Notes: generated by a model not told the origin, from the sequence alone. A DNA stretch of 7,177 nucleotides from Lysobacteraceae bacterium (GCA_020201295.1 JAIVHA010000213.1:1-7177), one strand, 5' to 3'; positions 1 through 6,216 are shown, counted from the stretch's first letter. Numbers and translations are program-made.

Positions 1-410
1 GCGTGCTGCCCCTGACGCGTGCCCTGCTGCCGGCGCCCGGCCTGCGTTTCATGCGCGACCCCACCCGTGGCGGCCTGGCCACGGTGGCCCACGAAATCGC
101 CCGTGCCACCGGTCTGGGGGTACGCCTGGAACAGGAACGGATCCCGGTGCGCGACCCCGTGCAATCGGTGTGCGACATGCTGGGCTACGATCCCCTGTTC
201 CTGGCCTGCGAGGGCCGGGTGGTGGCGGTGGTCGCGGCCGAGGCCGCCGCGCAGCTGCTGGCGCGCTGGCAGGCCCTGCCCCAGGGCCGTGACGCCCGCG
301 ACATCGGCACCATCGAGCCCAGCCACGGCCACGTGGTGCTGGTCACGCCGCTGGGCGGGGAACGGATCCTGGAGGAGCTGGAGGACGACCCCCTGCCGCG
401 AATCTGCTAG
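1..410 (+). CDS. hypE: Hydrogenase maturation protein HypE, C-terminal part (5' end outside window)
   Basis: HypE dehydrates the carbamoyl group that HypF places on its C-terminal cysteine. This gives a thiocyanate that supplies the cyanide ligands of the [NiFe]-hydrogenase iron centre; it acts in the cytosol with HypF, HypC and HypD. The reading frame is open from base 3 and enters from outside the window. About 135 residues are visible, against roughly 330-350 for the full protein. The fragment carries the MRDPTRGGLA motif of the HypE/PurM-type C-terminal domain, the CDMLGYDPLFLACEG stretch and the hallmark ending PRIC, where Cys is the last residue before TAG (408-410). That terminal Cys distinguishes it from SelD, ThiL and PurM, which share the fold. 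The stop codon overlaps a large inverted repeat by two bases. The rest of a hyp cluster probably lies upstream, outside the window. Confidence 0.95.
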   Translation, partial: VLPLTRALLPAPGLRFMRDPTRGGLATVAHEIARATGLGVRLEQERIPVRDPVQSVCDMLGYDPLFLACEGRVVAVVAAEAAAQLLARWQALPQGRDARDIGTIEPSHGHVVLVTPLGGERILEELEDDPLPRIC

Positions 411-503
411 TACTCTTTCAAGATGATATTGCCTGCGCACAGCGCCTTGTGGCAAAACACCACAGGCGCGCTGAACCAGGCAATATCATCTTGAAAGAGT
501 ACT
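409..503. repeat. 95-bp element with perfect 27-bp inverted arms and an inner hairpin
   Basis: Arm 409-435 is the exact reverse complement of 477-503 (27 of 27 pairs). The arms begin AGTACTCTTTC and end ATATTGCCTG. The 41-nt centre holds a second, imperfect stem (442-452 with 460-469, one bulged base) closed by the loop CAAAACA (453-459). The arms are about 63% A+T, in contrast to the GC-rich genes on both sides. The left arm starts on the last two bases of the hypE TAG, and the right arm ends 5 bases before an FNR box. There is no T-run after either arm, so a classic intrinsic terminator is not obvious. It could be a very small non-autonomous mobile element, a transcript-end stabilising hairpin, or a bidirectional terminator of unusual form. 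No target-site duplication is visible. Confidence 0.85.
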
Positions 504-508
504 GATTG

Positions 509-522
509 TTGATCCGTATCAA
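509..522 (+). promoter_or_regulatory. FNR/ANR box (TTGAT-CCGT-ATCAA)
   Basis: TTGATCCGTATCAA matches the FNR/ANR consensus TTGAT-N4-ATCAA at all ten conserved bases. FNR-family regulators bind this site when their oxygen-labile [4Fe-4S] cluster is intact. The box centre is at 515.5. With the -10 hexamer at 545-550 and a start site predicted near 557, the centre falls at about -41.5, the standard class II activator position. The downstream gene is the APH-kinase fusion, so that gene is predicted to be induced at low oxygen. Binding has not been shown; Crp-family relatives such as Dnr can use similar sites. Confidence 0.85.
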
Positions 523-530
523 TGTGATTC

Positions 531-545
531 CGACAGCATCTGTCG
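531..545. promoter_or_regulatory. 6-3-6 dyad between activator box and -10 (possible operator)
   Basis: CGACAG-CAT-CTGTCG is a perfect 6-bp inverted repeat with a 3-bp spacer. It lies between the FNR box and the -10 hexamer and shares one base with the latter. Dyads in this position can act as repressor operators, because a bound protein would clash with RNA polymerase. I do not recognise the site as belonging to a named regulator, and a 6-bp dyad can occur by chance. Confidence 0.4.
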
Positions 546-550
546 ATAAT
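545..550 (+). promoter_or_regulatory. Predicted -10 hexamer (GATAAT) of an FNR-activated promoter
   Basis: GATAAT differs from TATAAT at one base. A start about 7 bases downstream, near 557, places the FNR box centre at -41.5. No good sigma-70 -35 hexamer is seen apart from the FNR box itself, as expected for a class II activated promoter. The leader to the chosen start codon at 608 would be about 51 nt. Confidence 0.6.
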
Positions 551-590
551 GCCGACGGATGAATGAACCTTTCCCCGGCAGGTATGGAAC

Positions 591-597
591 GAAGGGG
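591..597 (+). promoter_or_regulatory. Ribosome binding site that decides the start at 608
   Basis: GAAGGGG lies 10 bases before the ATG at 608. Upstream in-frame ATGs at 563 and 584 lack a comparable site, and 563 would sit only about 6 nt from the predicted transcript start. The start at 608 is therefore preferred. Confidence 0.6.
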
Positions 598-607
598 ATC
601 CCGGACC

Positions 608-2290
608 ATGACACTACAGGTACATAGACCCGGCATGCCGCAACATCCGGTGACAGACAGCGACGAGCTTCGGACGCTGGTGCGCAACCTGTGCCACCGG
701 GAGCGCTTTGCCCACCCGGTGGACGATTTCCAGGTGATCGAGACCCATATTTCCTGTCTCCTGCTCACCGGCCCCTACGTCTACAAATTCAAGAAACCGG
801 TCAACCTGGGCTTCCTGGATTTCAGCAGCCCGCAGGCGCGCCAGTTCTACTGCGAGGAGGAACTGCGCCTCAACGGGCAGCTGTCCCCGGAACTGTACCA
901 GGGCCTGGTGCGGGTAACCGGGGATATCGAACATCCCGAACTGGACGGCGGCGGACCGCTGCTGGAATACGCGGTCAAGATGCGCCAGTTCCCGGAGGCA
1001 CAACGCCTGGATCATGTGGCCGAACGGGGTGAACTGAAACCGGAACATATCGATGCCCTGGCCGACCAGTTGGCACACTTCCATCTCCACAGTCCCTCGG
1101 CCCCGCAGGACAGCCGCTTCGGCGAACCGGCCGAGGTACGCCGGCCGGTGCTGGACAATTTCAGCCAGATATCCCCCCTGCTGGACAATGCCGGGCAGCG
1201 CGCCATGCTGGACGAGGTGCGCCAATGGACCGAACAGGCCCTGTTGATGTTGCAGGAGGATTTCCAGCAGCGCCGCCACGACGGCTGGATACGCGAATGC
1301 CACGGGGATCTGCACCTGGGGAATATCGCCCTGTTCGAGGATCGGGTCACCCTGTTCGATCGCCTGGAGTTCAGTCCCGCCCTGCGCTGGATCGATGTCA
1401 TGAGCGACCTCGCGTTCCTGATCATGGACCTGCGCCAGCGCGACCAGCACAAGCTCGCCATGCGCCTGCTGAACCGCTACCTGGAACAGAGCGGGGATTA
1501 CCTGGGACTGGGGGTGCTGCGCTTCTACGTGATCTACCGTGCCATGGTGCGCGCCAAAGTGGCCATCCTGCAGGCGCAGCAACGGGTGGACCAGGGCCTG
1601 GATGCCAGGTCACAGACACGGGAATTCACCCATTACCTGCGTACCGCCCGGGACTACACCCGCCCCGCCGCCACAGCGCCGCTGATCATCACCCATGGCC
1701 TGTCCGGTTCCGGCAAGAGCTGGCTGAGCGCCCAACTGGCCGAGTCACTGGGTGCCCTGCGCCTGCGCTCCGATGTGGAGCGCAAGCGGCTGTTCGCGCT
1801 GCAGCCCACCGACCGGGTACCCAGCGCCGTGGGCCAGGGGCTCTACCAGCCCGACGTCAGTCGTGAGACCTATCGGCGCCTGCACGCCGCCGCCTACATG
1901 GTGCTGGATGCCGGCTGCCCGGTCATTCTCGACGCCACCTTCCTGGACCAGGAGCAACGGGATCTCATGCGGCGCCTGGCGCATACCTCCGGCGCGCCCT
2001 TCATCATCCTCGATGTGCGCGCGCCCGAAGCGGTTCTACGAGCACGCATCCTGGCCCGCCACCAGGAGCAGCGCGACGCCTCCGATGCCGACTTGCAGGT
2101 GCTGGAACACCAGCTCGAGAAGCAGGATCCGCTGAGCGAAGAGGAACGGCAGCATGTGGTGGAGGTGCGCAACGAAGATGGCCTGGACCTGGAAGCGGTC
2201 ACGGCCCGGGTACTGGAAACGATCCGGCGTCTGGATGCAAAAGGCAACGGCTCCCTCCCGGGGACCATACCAGGACATGTCCCCCCGTAG
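608..2290 (+). CDS. Bifunctional aminoglycoside-phosphotransferase-like / P-loop kinase-like ATP-binding protein
   Basis: The protein has 560 residues from the ATG at 608, which is preferred over 563 because of its ribosome binding site and the position of the predicted promoter. The N-terminal half (about 1-345) resembles the APH/choline-kinase fold of COG2187-type proteins. VYKFKKP (about 58-64) contains a candidate ATP-contacting Lys, HGDLHLGN (232-239) is the catalytic-loop motif with Asp234, and FDRLEF (250-255) takes the place of the metal-binding motif. The C-terminal half (about 358-545) is a P-loop domain like COG0645, with Walker A GLSGSGKS (364-371) and a strand ending VILDATF (439-445). 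The tail from about 546 is low in conserved features and ends inside a REP palindrome. Fusions of this kind are known in proteobacteria and often annotated as bifunctional aminoglycoside phosphotransferase/ATP-binding protein, but I know of no established substrate, and drug resistance should not be assumed. The FNR-type promoter suggests a role under oxygen limitation. Confidence 0.88.
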   Translation: MTLQVHRPGMPQHPVTDSDELRTLVRNLCHRERFAHPVDDFQVIETHISCLLLTGPYVYKFKKPVNLGFLDFSSPQARQFYCEEELRLNGQLSPELYQGLVRVTGDIEHPELDGGGPLLEYAVKMRQFPEAQRLDHVAERGELKPEHIDALADQLAHFHLHSPSAPQDSRFGEPAEVRRPVLDNFSQISPLLDNAGQRAMLDEVRQWTEQALLMLQEDFQQRRHDGWIRECHGDLHLGNIALFEDRVTLFDRLEFSPALRWIDVMSDLAFLIMDLRQRDQHKLAMRLLNRYLEQSGDYLGLGVLRFYVIYRAMVRAKVAILQAQQRVDQGLDARSQTREFTHYLRTARDYTRPAATAPLIITHGLSGSGKSWLSAQLAESLGALRLRSDVERKRLFALQPTDRVPSAVGQGLYQPDVSRETYRRLHAAAYMVLDAGCPVILDATFLDQEQRDLMRRLAHTSGAPFIILDVRAPEAVLRARILARHQEQRDASDADLQVLEHQLEKQDPLSEEERQHVVEVRNEDGLDLEAVTARVLETIRRLDAKGNGSLPGTIPGHVPP

Positions 2291-2329
2291 GAGCGGCCTG
2301 AAGGTGAGGCCGCTCCTACAGGGGGGACA
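2278..2329. repeat. REP palindrome between convergent genes; possible bidirectional terminator
   Basis: GTAGGAGCGGCC (2287-2298) pairs exactly with 2308-2319 around a 9-nt loop. The stem continues outward through TGTCCCCCC (2278-2286) and GGGGGGACA (2321-2329), with A2320 bulged, giving 21 pairs in all. Both flanking genes stop inside it: the APH-kinase fusion at 2288-2290 and lnt at 2316-2318. In each case the TAG is the one in the GTAGGAG end of the repeat. The symmetric strong stem between convergent genes could limit read-through in both directions, although neither side has a clear T-run. Confidence 0.85.
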
Positions 2330-3821
2330 CTCGACGCCGCAGACTCAGCAACACCAGTAACACGCCGCACACCACGGGCCAATTGCCCCAGCGTACATAA
2401 GGGGTGGCGCCACTGCGTGGCTGCACCGGACCGGTCAGCACCGCGACCTCGAACTGAGGGCTGCGCTGCACGATCCGACCCCGCTCATCGATGATGGCGG
2501 AGATGCCGGTGTTGGTGGCGCGCAGCAGGTAGCGGCCCGTTTCCCGCGCGCGCATGCGGGCGATTTCCAGGTGCTGGTGGGGCGCCAGGGAATCGCCGAA
2601 CCAGCCATCGTTGCTGACATTCACCAGCAGGGCCGCCTCGGGCAGGGCGCGAATGATCTCCTCGCCAAAGGCCACTTCATAGCAGATGGAGGTGCCGACG
2701 GCATGGCCGGCGGCCTGCAACAGCGGCTGGTCCGGCGCGCCGCGGGAAAAATCCGCCATGGCCAGATCGATGGCCGTCAGGAAGCGCTCCAGCAGCGGCC
2801 GCCAGGGCATGTACTCGCCGAAAGGCACCAGGTGCTGCTTGTGGTAGAAGCGGTGCTGGTCTCCCACGGACATGACGGCATTGAAGTACTCCCAGCGCTC
2901 GCGATCCAGCAGGGGAATGCCGATGAGCAGGTCCGCATCCCAGCGTTCCGCCGCGGCCTGCAGTTGTGGCAGCAGGTCCTCTTCCACCTGGTGATAGAAG
3001 GCGGGAATCGCCGTCTCCGGCCAGATGATCAGTTGGCTGTCGCGGCTGTCGCGGGTCAGTTCCGCGTAGCGCTCCACGGTACTCATCTGCACTTCCGGCA
3101 GCCATTTCATGTCCTGGGCGATGTTGCCCTGCAGCAGGCTGGCCTGCACGGGCGCACCATCGGCCCGGGTCCACTCGATACGCTCCACAGGCAGACCGAT
3201 CACCAGCAACAGGCCGGCCACGGCCAGCCAGCCCGCCCCCTGTGGCCGCCGGGGCTCCTGCCAGGCCAGCGCCAGCAAACCGGCCAGCAGGGCCGCCAGC
3301 CAGGAGACACCATACACACCCAGCAAAGGCGCGAAACCCGCCAGCGGGGTTTCGATCTGGCTGTAACCCAGGTTGAGCCAGGGAAACCCGGTGAACACCC
3401 AGCCCCGCAGCCATTCCGCCAGCACCCAGGCGGCGGGCAGCAGCAACAGGTAACGTTGCGCGCCCTGCTGCGGACCGAAACGATTCACGCCCCAGGCGAG
3501 CAGGGCCGGGTACAGGGCCAGGGCCAGCACCATGGCGAAGGCCGAGGCCGCCGAGGCCAACACCCCGGCATTGCCGTAAAAATGAATACTGACATAGACC
3601 CAGGACACGCCGACGCCGAACAGGCCGATACCGAAACACCAGCCACGCAGCAGGGCGCGTCGCGCTGGCAGATCCTGCAGAAGGAGGAAGAACGCGGCCA
3701 GGGACAGCCAGGCCAGGGGATAGAAACCGAAGGGGGCGAAGGCCAGGGGCAGCAACGCCCCGGCCAGCAGGGCGGCGCCCTCGCCCCGGCCCAGGCCCCG
3801 CAGCAAGACACCCCGGATCAC
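2316..3821 (-). CDS. lnt: Apolipoprotein N-acyltransferase
   Basis: Lnt transfers an acyl chain from phospholipid to the alpha-amino group of the N-terminal cysteine of apolipoproteins, the last step of lipoprotein maturation, in the inner membrane. The 501-residue protein from the GTG at 3821 is close to the usual length of about 510. It has about six hydrophobic segments in the first ~210 residues, a nitrilase-like domain (about 225-465) and a final membrane segment near 478-494. Catalytic residues are visible as Glu269 (IIWPETAIPAF), Lys328 (YHKQHLVPFGEY) and Cys380 (SICYEVAFGEE), in the order of the E. coli triad. The frame is open further upstream to an ATG at 3887, but that extension is translated REP sequence with no family resemblance. 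The GTG has AGGGG 9 bases before it; TTG 3806 is an alternative. The stop codon lies in a REP palindrome, so the last few residues come from repeat-flanking DNA. It is the last gene of the miaB-lnt operon. Confidence 0.93.
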   Translation of the reverse strand: MIRGVLLRGLGRGEGAALLAGALLPLAFAPFGFYPLAWLSLAAFFLLLQDLPARRALLRGWCFGIGLFGVGVSWVYVSIHFYGNAGVLASAASAFAMVLALALYPALLAWGVNRFGPQQGAQRYLLLLPAAWVLAEWLRGWVFTGFPWLNLGYSQIETPLAGFAPLLGVYGVSWLAALLAGLLALAWQEPRRPQGAGWLAVAGLLLVIGLPVERIEWTRADGAPVQASLLQGNIAQDMKWLPEVQMSTVERYAELTRDSRDSQLIIWPETAIPAFYHQVEEDLLPQLQAAAERWDADLLIGIPLLDRERWEYFNAVMSVGDQHRFYHKQHLVPFGEYMPWRPLLERFLTAIDLAMADFSRGAPDQPLLQAAGHAVGTSICYEVAFGEEIIRALPEAALLVNVSNDGWFGDSLAPHQHLEIARMRARETGRYLLRATNTGISAIIDERGRIVQRSPQFEVAVLTGPVQPRSGATPYVRWGNWPVVCGVLLVLLSLRRRVSPL

Positions 3822-3832
3822 TGCGATACACC

Positions 3833-3903
3833 CCTGTAGGAGCGGCCTTTGGCCGCGAACCGGCGTGGACGGGCGCTTCGCGGCCAAAGGCCGCTCCTAC
3901 AGG
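3833..3903. repeat. REP palindrome in the corC-lnt gap
   Basis: The arms 3833-3859 and 3877-3903 are perfect reverse complements (27 pairs) around a 17-nt centre. Each arm starts CCTGTAGGAGCGGCC and contains its own small palindrome, GCGGCC-TTT-GGCCGC. In the lnt message the base of the hairpin ends 11 bases before the GTG start, and its edge overlaps the AGGGG ribosome binding site. The GTAGGAGCGG/CCGCTCCTAC core resembles REP elements described in Pseudomonas, as I recall them. It fills most of the 120-bp gap, and no gene is seen there. Confidence 0.9.
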
Positions 3904-3941
3904 CGGGAACAGGCGAACAGAGTCGATTCACGCCTACCCCG

Positions 3942-4563
3942 TCAGGACACCGGGGCAGGCGGCACTTCCGCCACCGGTGCCGGCAACACCGAAAGGTGCA
4001 GCATGTGTACCCGTCGGTTGTCGGCGCGCAGCACCTTGAACAGGAAACGGTCGATGGTCACCGTTTCACCGCGCTTGGGAAGATGTCCGAATTCATGCAC
4101 CAGCAGGCCACCGATGGTGTCGAATTCCTCGTCGCTGAAACCGGCCTCGAAGTATTCATTGAAATCCTCGATGGGGGTCAAGGCCTTCACCGTGAAATGA
4201 GTGGCACTGTGCTTGCGGATGTAATAATCCTCATCCAGGTCATGTTCATCCTCGATCTCGCCGACGATCTGCTCCAGCACATCCTCGATGGTCACCATGC
4301 CGCATTTGGTCGAGCGAGCTGTCCCGGTTCAGGACTTCCATCTGGGAGCGGGGAATCATGATGTCGCGGGCCTGCATCTCCGACACCTGCAGCACACCCT
4401 CGATCATGGCCAGGGCATCCGCGTCGAACAGGGCGCGACGCTGCGCCTCGCGCAACAGGCCGAGCAACTGCTCGCGGTCCTTGGGTTCCGCCAGCAGGGC
4501 CTGGCTGATGCGCTCACGCCAGGATCGCTGGGCGGAACCAGTACTAGGTCGATCTTCGTTCAT
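3942..4563 (-). pseudogene. corC: corC/ybeX (CBS-domain CorC protein), broken by internal deletion plus frameshift
   Basis: CorC/YbeX proteins (about 280-290 residues) have two central CBS domains and a C-terminal CorC_HlyC domain, and have been linked to Mg2+/Co2+ handling. The first 87 codons, from the ATG at 4563, match the family N-terminus: EPKDREQLLGLLREAQ, then ARDIMIPRSQM, then SSLDQM. The sequence then jumps, in another frame, to MVTIEDVLEQIVGEIEDE (from 4298) and a good C-terminal domain (IEDFNEYF, DEEFDTIGGLLVHEFGHLP) that ends at 3942. Compared from memory with E. coli CorC, about 85 residues covering nearly all of both CBS domains are missing at a junction near 4302-4305. The frames differ, so the loss is 3n+2 bases. 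The upstream frame runs on into unrelated residues and stops at 4246-4248. No ribosome binding site precedes the ATG at 4298. A single base error cannot restore the missing part, but a misassembly could explain it. REP elements lie on both sides. Confidence 0.85.
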
Positions 4564-4600
4564 GGGTACCTGTGTGCCCGATCATTGAGCATTACCTGTT

Positions 4601-4665
4601 GTAGGAGCGGCCTCTGGCCGCGAACTGCGCGACCAGGCCCATTCGCGGGCAAAGCCCGCTCCTAC
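4601..4665. repeat. REP palindrome in the ybeY-corC gap
   Basis: The arms 4601-4624 and 4642-4665 pair at 21 of 24 positions. The left arm is the GCGGCC-TCT-GGCCGC variant, and the right arm carries TTCGCGGG-CAAA-GCCCGC followed by TCCTACAGG, which is very close to the Pseudomonas putida REP core as I remember it. The three mismatches arise because the two arms are different sequence variants. The element fills much of the 119-bp gap, where no gene is seen. Hairpins here could slow 3' exonucleases and stabilise the upstream miaB-ybeZ-ybeY part of the message; this is inference. Confidence 0.85.
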
Positions 4666-4682
4666 AGGGGGAAATGGCAATA

Positions 4683-5180
4683 TCAGGCAGGGTTTGCCTC
4701 CTCGTGATAAGGGTCCGGATAGCCTAACCGGGCCAGGATTTGCCGTTCAAGCCCTTCCATTTCCGTGGCCCCGGCTTCGGTCTGGTGGTCATAGCCCTGC
4801 AGGTGCAGGGTGCCGTGCACTACCAGGTGGGCCCAGTGGGCCGGTTCCGTCTTGCCCTGCTCCGCGGCCTCGCGCCGCACCACGGGGGCGCAGATCACCA
4901 GGTCGCCAAGCAGGCGCGTTTCTTCCACCTCCGGTGGCATGTCGAAGGGAAAGGACAGCACATTGGTGGGGCCGGTCTTGCCGCGGTAGGCTTCGTTCAG
5001 TTCGGCGCTCTCCGCCTCGTCCACCAGGCGGATCACCAGTTCCACGCCGTGGTTCTCCGTCTCCAGGGCCGCCTCGACCCAATGCAACAATTGTTCGGGC
5101 GCAGGCAGGTCAGCGGCATCCAGGGCCTGCTGGACATCCAGGGTCGCCGCCGTACCGGATACCACCACAGGCTCAATCAT
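4683..5180 (-). CDS. ybeY: Endoribonuclease / rRNA maturation factor YbeY
   Basis: YbeY is a zinc-dependent single-strand endoribonuclease needed for 16S rRNA 3'-end maturation and late 70S ribosome quality control in the cytosol. The 165-residue protein (E. coli about 155) carries the metal-binding motif HGTLHLQGYDH at 122-132, with His122, His126 and His132. It also has the conserved AYRGKTGPTNVLSFPF segment, with Arg66 as the expected functional arginine. The ATG at 5180 was chosen because the family N-terminus begins about there and AGGA precedes it; the frame extends upstream to 5285, but that part is antisense-like sequence inside ybeZ. Start and upstream stop overlap in ATGATTGA (5180-5173), pointing to translational coupling with ybeZ. 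The gene is intact. Confidence 0.95.
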   Translation of the reverse strand: MIEPVVVSGTAATLDVQQALDAADLPAPEQLLHWVEAALETENHGVELVIRLVDEAESAELNEAYRGKTGPTNVLSFPFDMPPEVEETRLLGDLVICAPVVRREAAEQGKTEPAHWAHLVVHGTLHLQGYDHQTEAGATEMEGLERQILARLGYPDPYHEEANPA

Positions 5181-6216
5181 GCTGGTCCTGCTCCCCCTCG
5201 TGACGGGCATAGGCGCGCAAGATGCGCTGCACCATGGGGTGACGCACCACGTCACGGGAATCGAAGTGGGTGAAGGCAATGCCATCCACCCCGTCCAGCA
5301 CCTTCGTGGCGTGCTTGAGCCCCGAGGGCGTGGACTTGGGCAGGTCGATCTGGGTCACGTCACCGGTGATCACCACCGTGGAGCCGAAGCCGATACGGGT
5401 AAGGAACATTTTCATCTGTTCCACCGTGGTGTTCTGCGCCTCGTCGAGAATGATGAAGGCATCATTGAGGGTGCGGCCGCGCATGAATGCGAGCGGCGCG
5501 ATTTCGATCACGTTGCGCTCGATGAGTTTCATTACCTTGTCGAAGCCAAGCATCTCGTACAGGGCGTCGTACAAGGGTCGCAGGTAAGGGTCCACCTTCT
5601 GGGTCAGGTCGCCGGGCAGGAAACCGAGGCGCTCGCCCGCCTCCACCGCCGGGCGCACCAGCACCAGGCGCCGCACACGTTCCTGTTCCAGGGCCTGCAC
5701 GGCGCTGGCCACGGCCAGGTAGGTCTTGCCAGTGCCCGCCGGTCCGATACCGAAGTTCACATCGTATTCCAGAATGCCCTGCAGGTACTCCTGCTGGTGA
5801 GGGCCACGACTGCGGATATTGGCGCGGCGGATCTGGACGACCACTGGCGCGACCCGGTTGTCGGCGCCCTCCTGTTCCACCATGTCCTCCAGGCCCGCCT
5901 GCTGCAGGAACAAGTGTACCGACTGCGGCGACAAACTCTGTTCGCCGGCGCTGTGATACAGGTCCTTGAGCAAGGTGCCGGTCACGCGCGTCGATACCGC
6001 GTCGCCGTTGATGCGGAAATGGTTGCCGCGGTTGCTGATCTCCACGTCGAGCCGTTGTTCCAGCTGACGCAGGTGTTCGTCGAACTGGCCGCACAGATTG
6101 GCCAGGCGCTCGTTGTCCGCGGGTTCGAGGACGAGTTCCAGGGAAGAGGGTTCGGGATCCAAGGTCGGGACTCTGAGGGTAAGAGAGGGATCAGCCCCAG
6201 TTGGCGGCGCTGGCAT
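5173..6216 (-). CDS. ybeZ: PhoH-like ATPase YbeZ
   Basis: YbeZ is a PhoH-family P-loop ATPase that works with YbeY, probably in rRNA processing; its exact activity (possibly helicase-like) is not settled. From the ATG at 6216 it has 347 residues, close to E. coli YbeZ at about 346. Walker A GPAGTGKT is at 158-165, Walker B IILDEAQN at 255-262 and a sensor-like ITGDVTQ at 283-289. Highly conserved stretches RPAVEAGERLGFLPGDL and DPYLRPLYDAL are present. The N-terminal region contains LEPADNERLANLCGQFDEHL, typical of YbeZ. The chosen start lies 26 bases inside miaB. TTG codons at 6240 and 6162 are alternatives, and neither has a strong ribosome binding site. The 3' end overlaps ybeY by 8 bases. 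Confidence 0.93.
   Translation of the reverse strand: MPAPPTGADPSLTLRVPTLDPEPSSLELVLEPADNERLANLCGQFDEHLRQLEQRLDVEISNRGNHFRINGDAVSTRVTGTLLKDLYHSAGEQSLSPQSVHLFLQQAGLEDMVEQEGADNRVAPVVVQIRRANIRSRGPHQQEYLQGILEYDVNFGIGPAGTGKTYLAVASAVQALEQERVRRLVLVRPAVEAGERLGFLPGDLTQKVDPYLRPLYDALYEMLGFDKVMKLIERNVIEIAPLAFMRGRTLNDAFIILDEAQNTTVEQMKMFLTRIGFGSTVVITGDVTQIDLPKSTPSGLKHATKVLDGVDGIAFTHFDSRDVVRHPMVQRILRAYARHEGEQDQHD

Noticed and set aside
409..503. Integron attC site
   Set aside because: attC sites have imperfect arms with extrahelical bases and conserved R-box core sites. Here the arms are perfect and I see no convincing core-site pair or integron cassette context.
409..503. Ordinary rho-independent terminator
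   Set aside because: No T-run follows either arm, and the outer stem is A+T-rich and longer than usual. A terminator role remains possible but is not supported by the sequence alone.
563..607. Upstream start codons (563 and 584) for the APH-kinase fusion gene
   Set aside because: They lack good ribosome binding sites, 563 is too close to the predicted transcript start, and the added residues show no family resemblance.
614..1582. Open frame (322 codons) on the minus strand opposite the APH-kinase fusion
   Set aside because: It is antisense to clear APH-family motifs and has no recognisable domain or ribosome binding site.
2571..3839. Long open frame (422 codons) on the plus strand opposite lnt
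   Set aside because: It is antisense to a well-conserved gene, rich in Gln/Gly/His as expected from reversed GC-rich codons, and matches no family I recognise.
3822..3887. N-terminal extension of Lnt from an ATG at 3887
   Set aside because: The extra 22 residues are mostly translated REP palindrome, and the resulting protein is longer than the family needs.
3942..4298. Independent small gene encoding only the CorC_HlyC domain
   Set aside because: The ATG at 4298 is the internal Met of the MVTIED motif and has no ribosome binding site. The N-terminal part of the same family lies immediately upstream, so a broken corC is the simpler reading.
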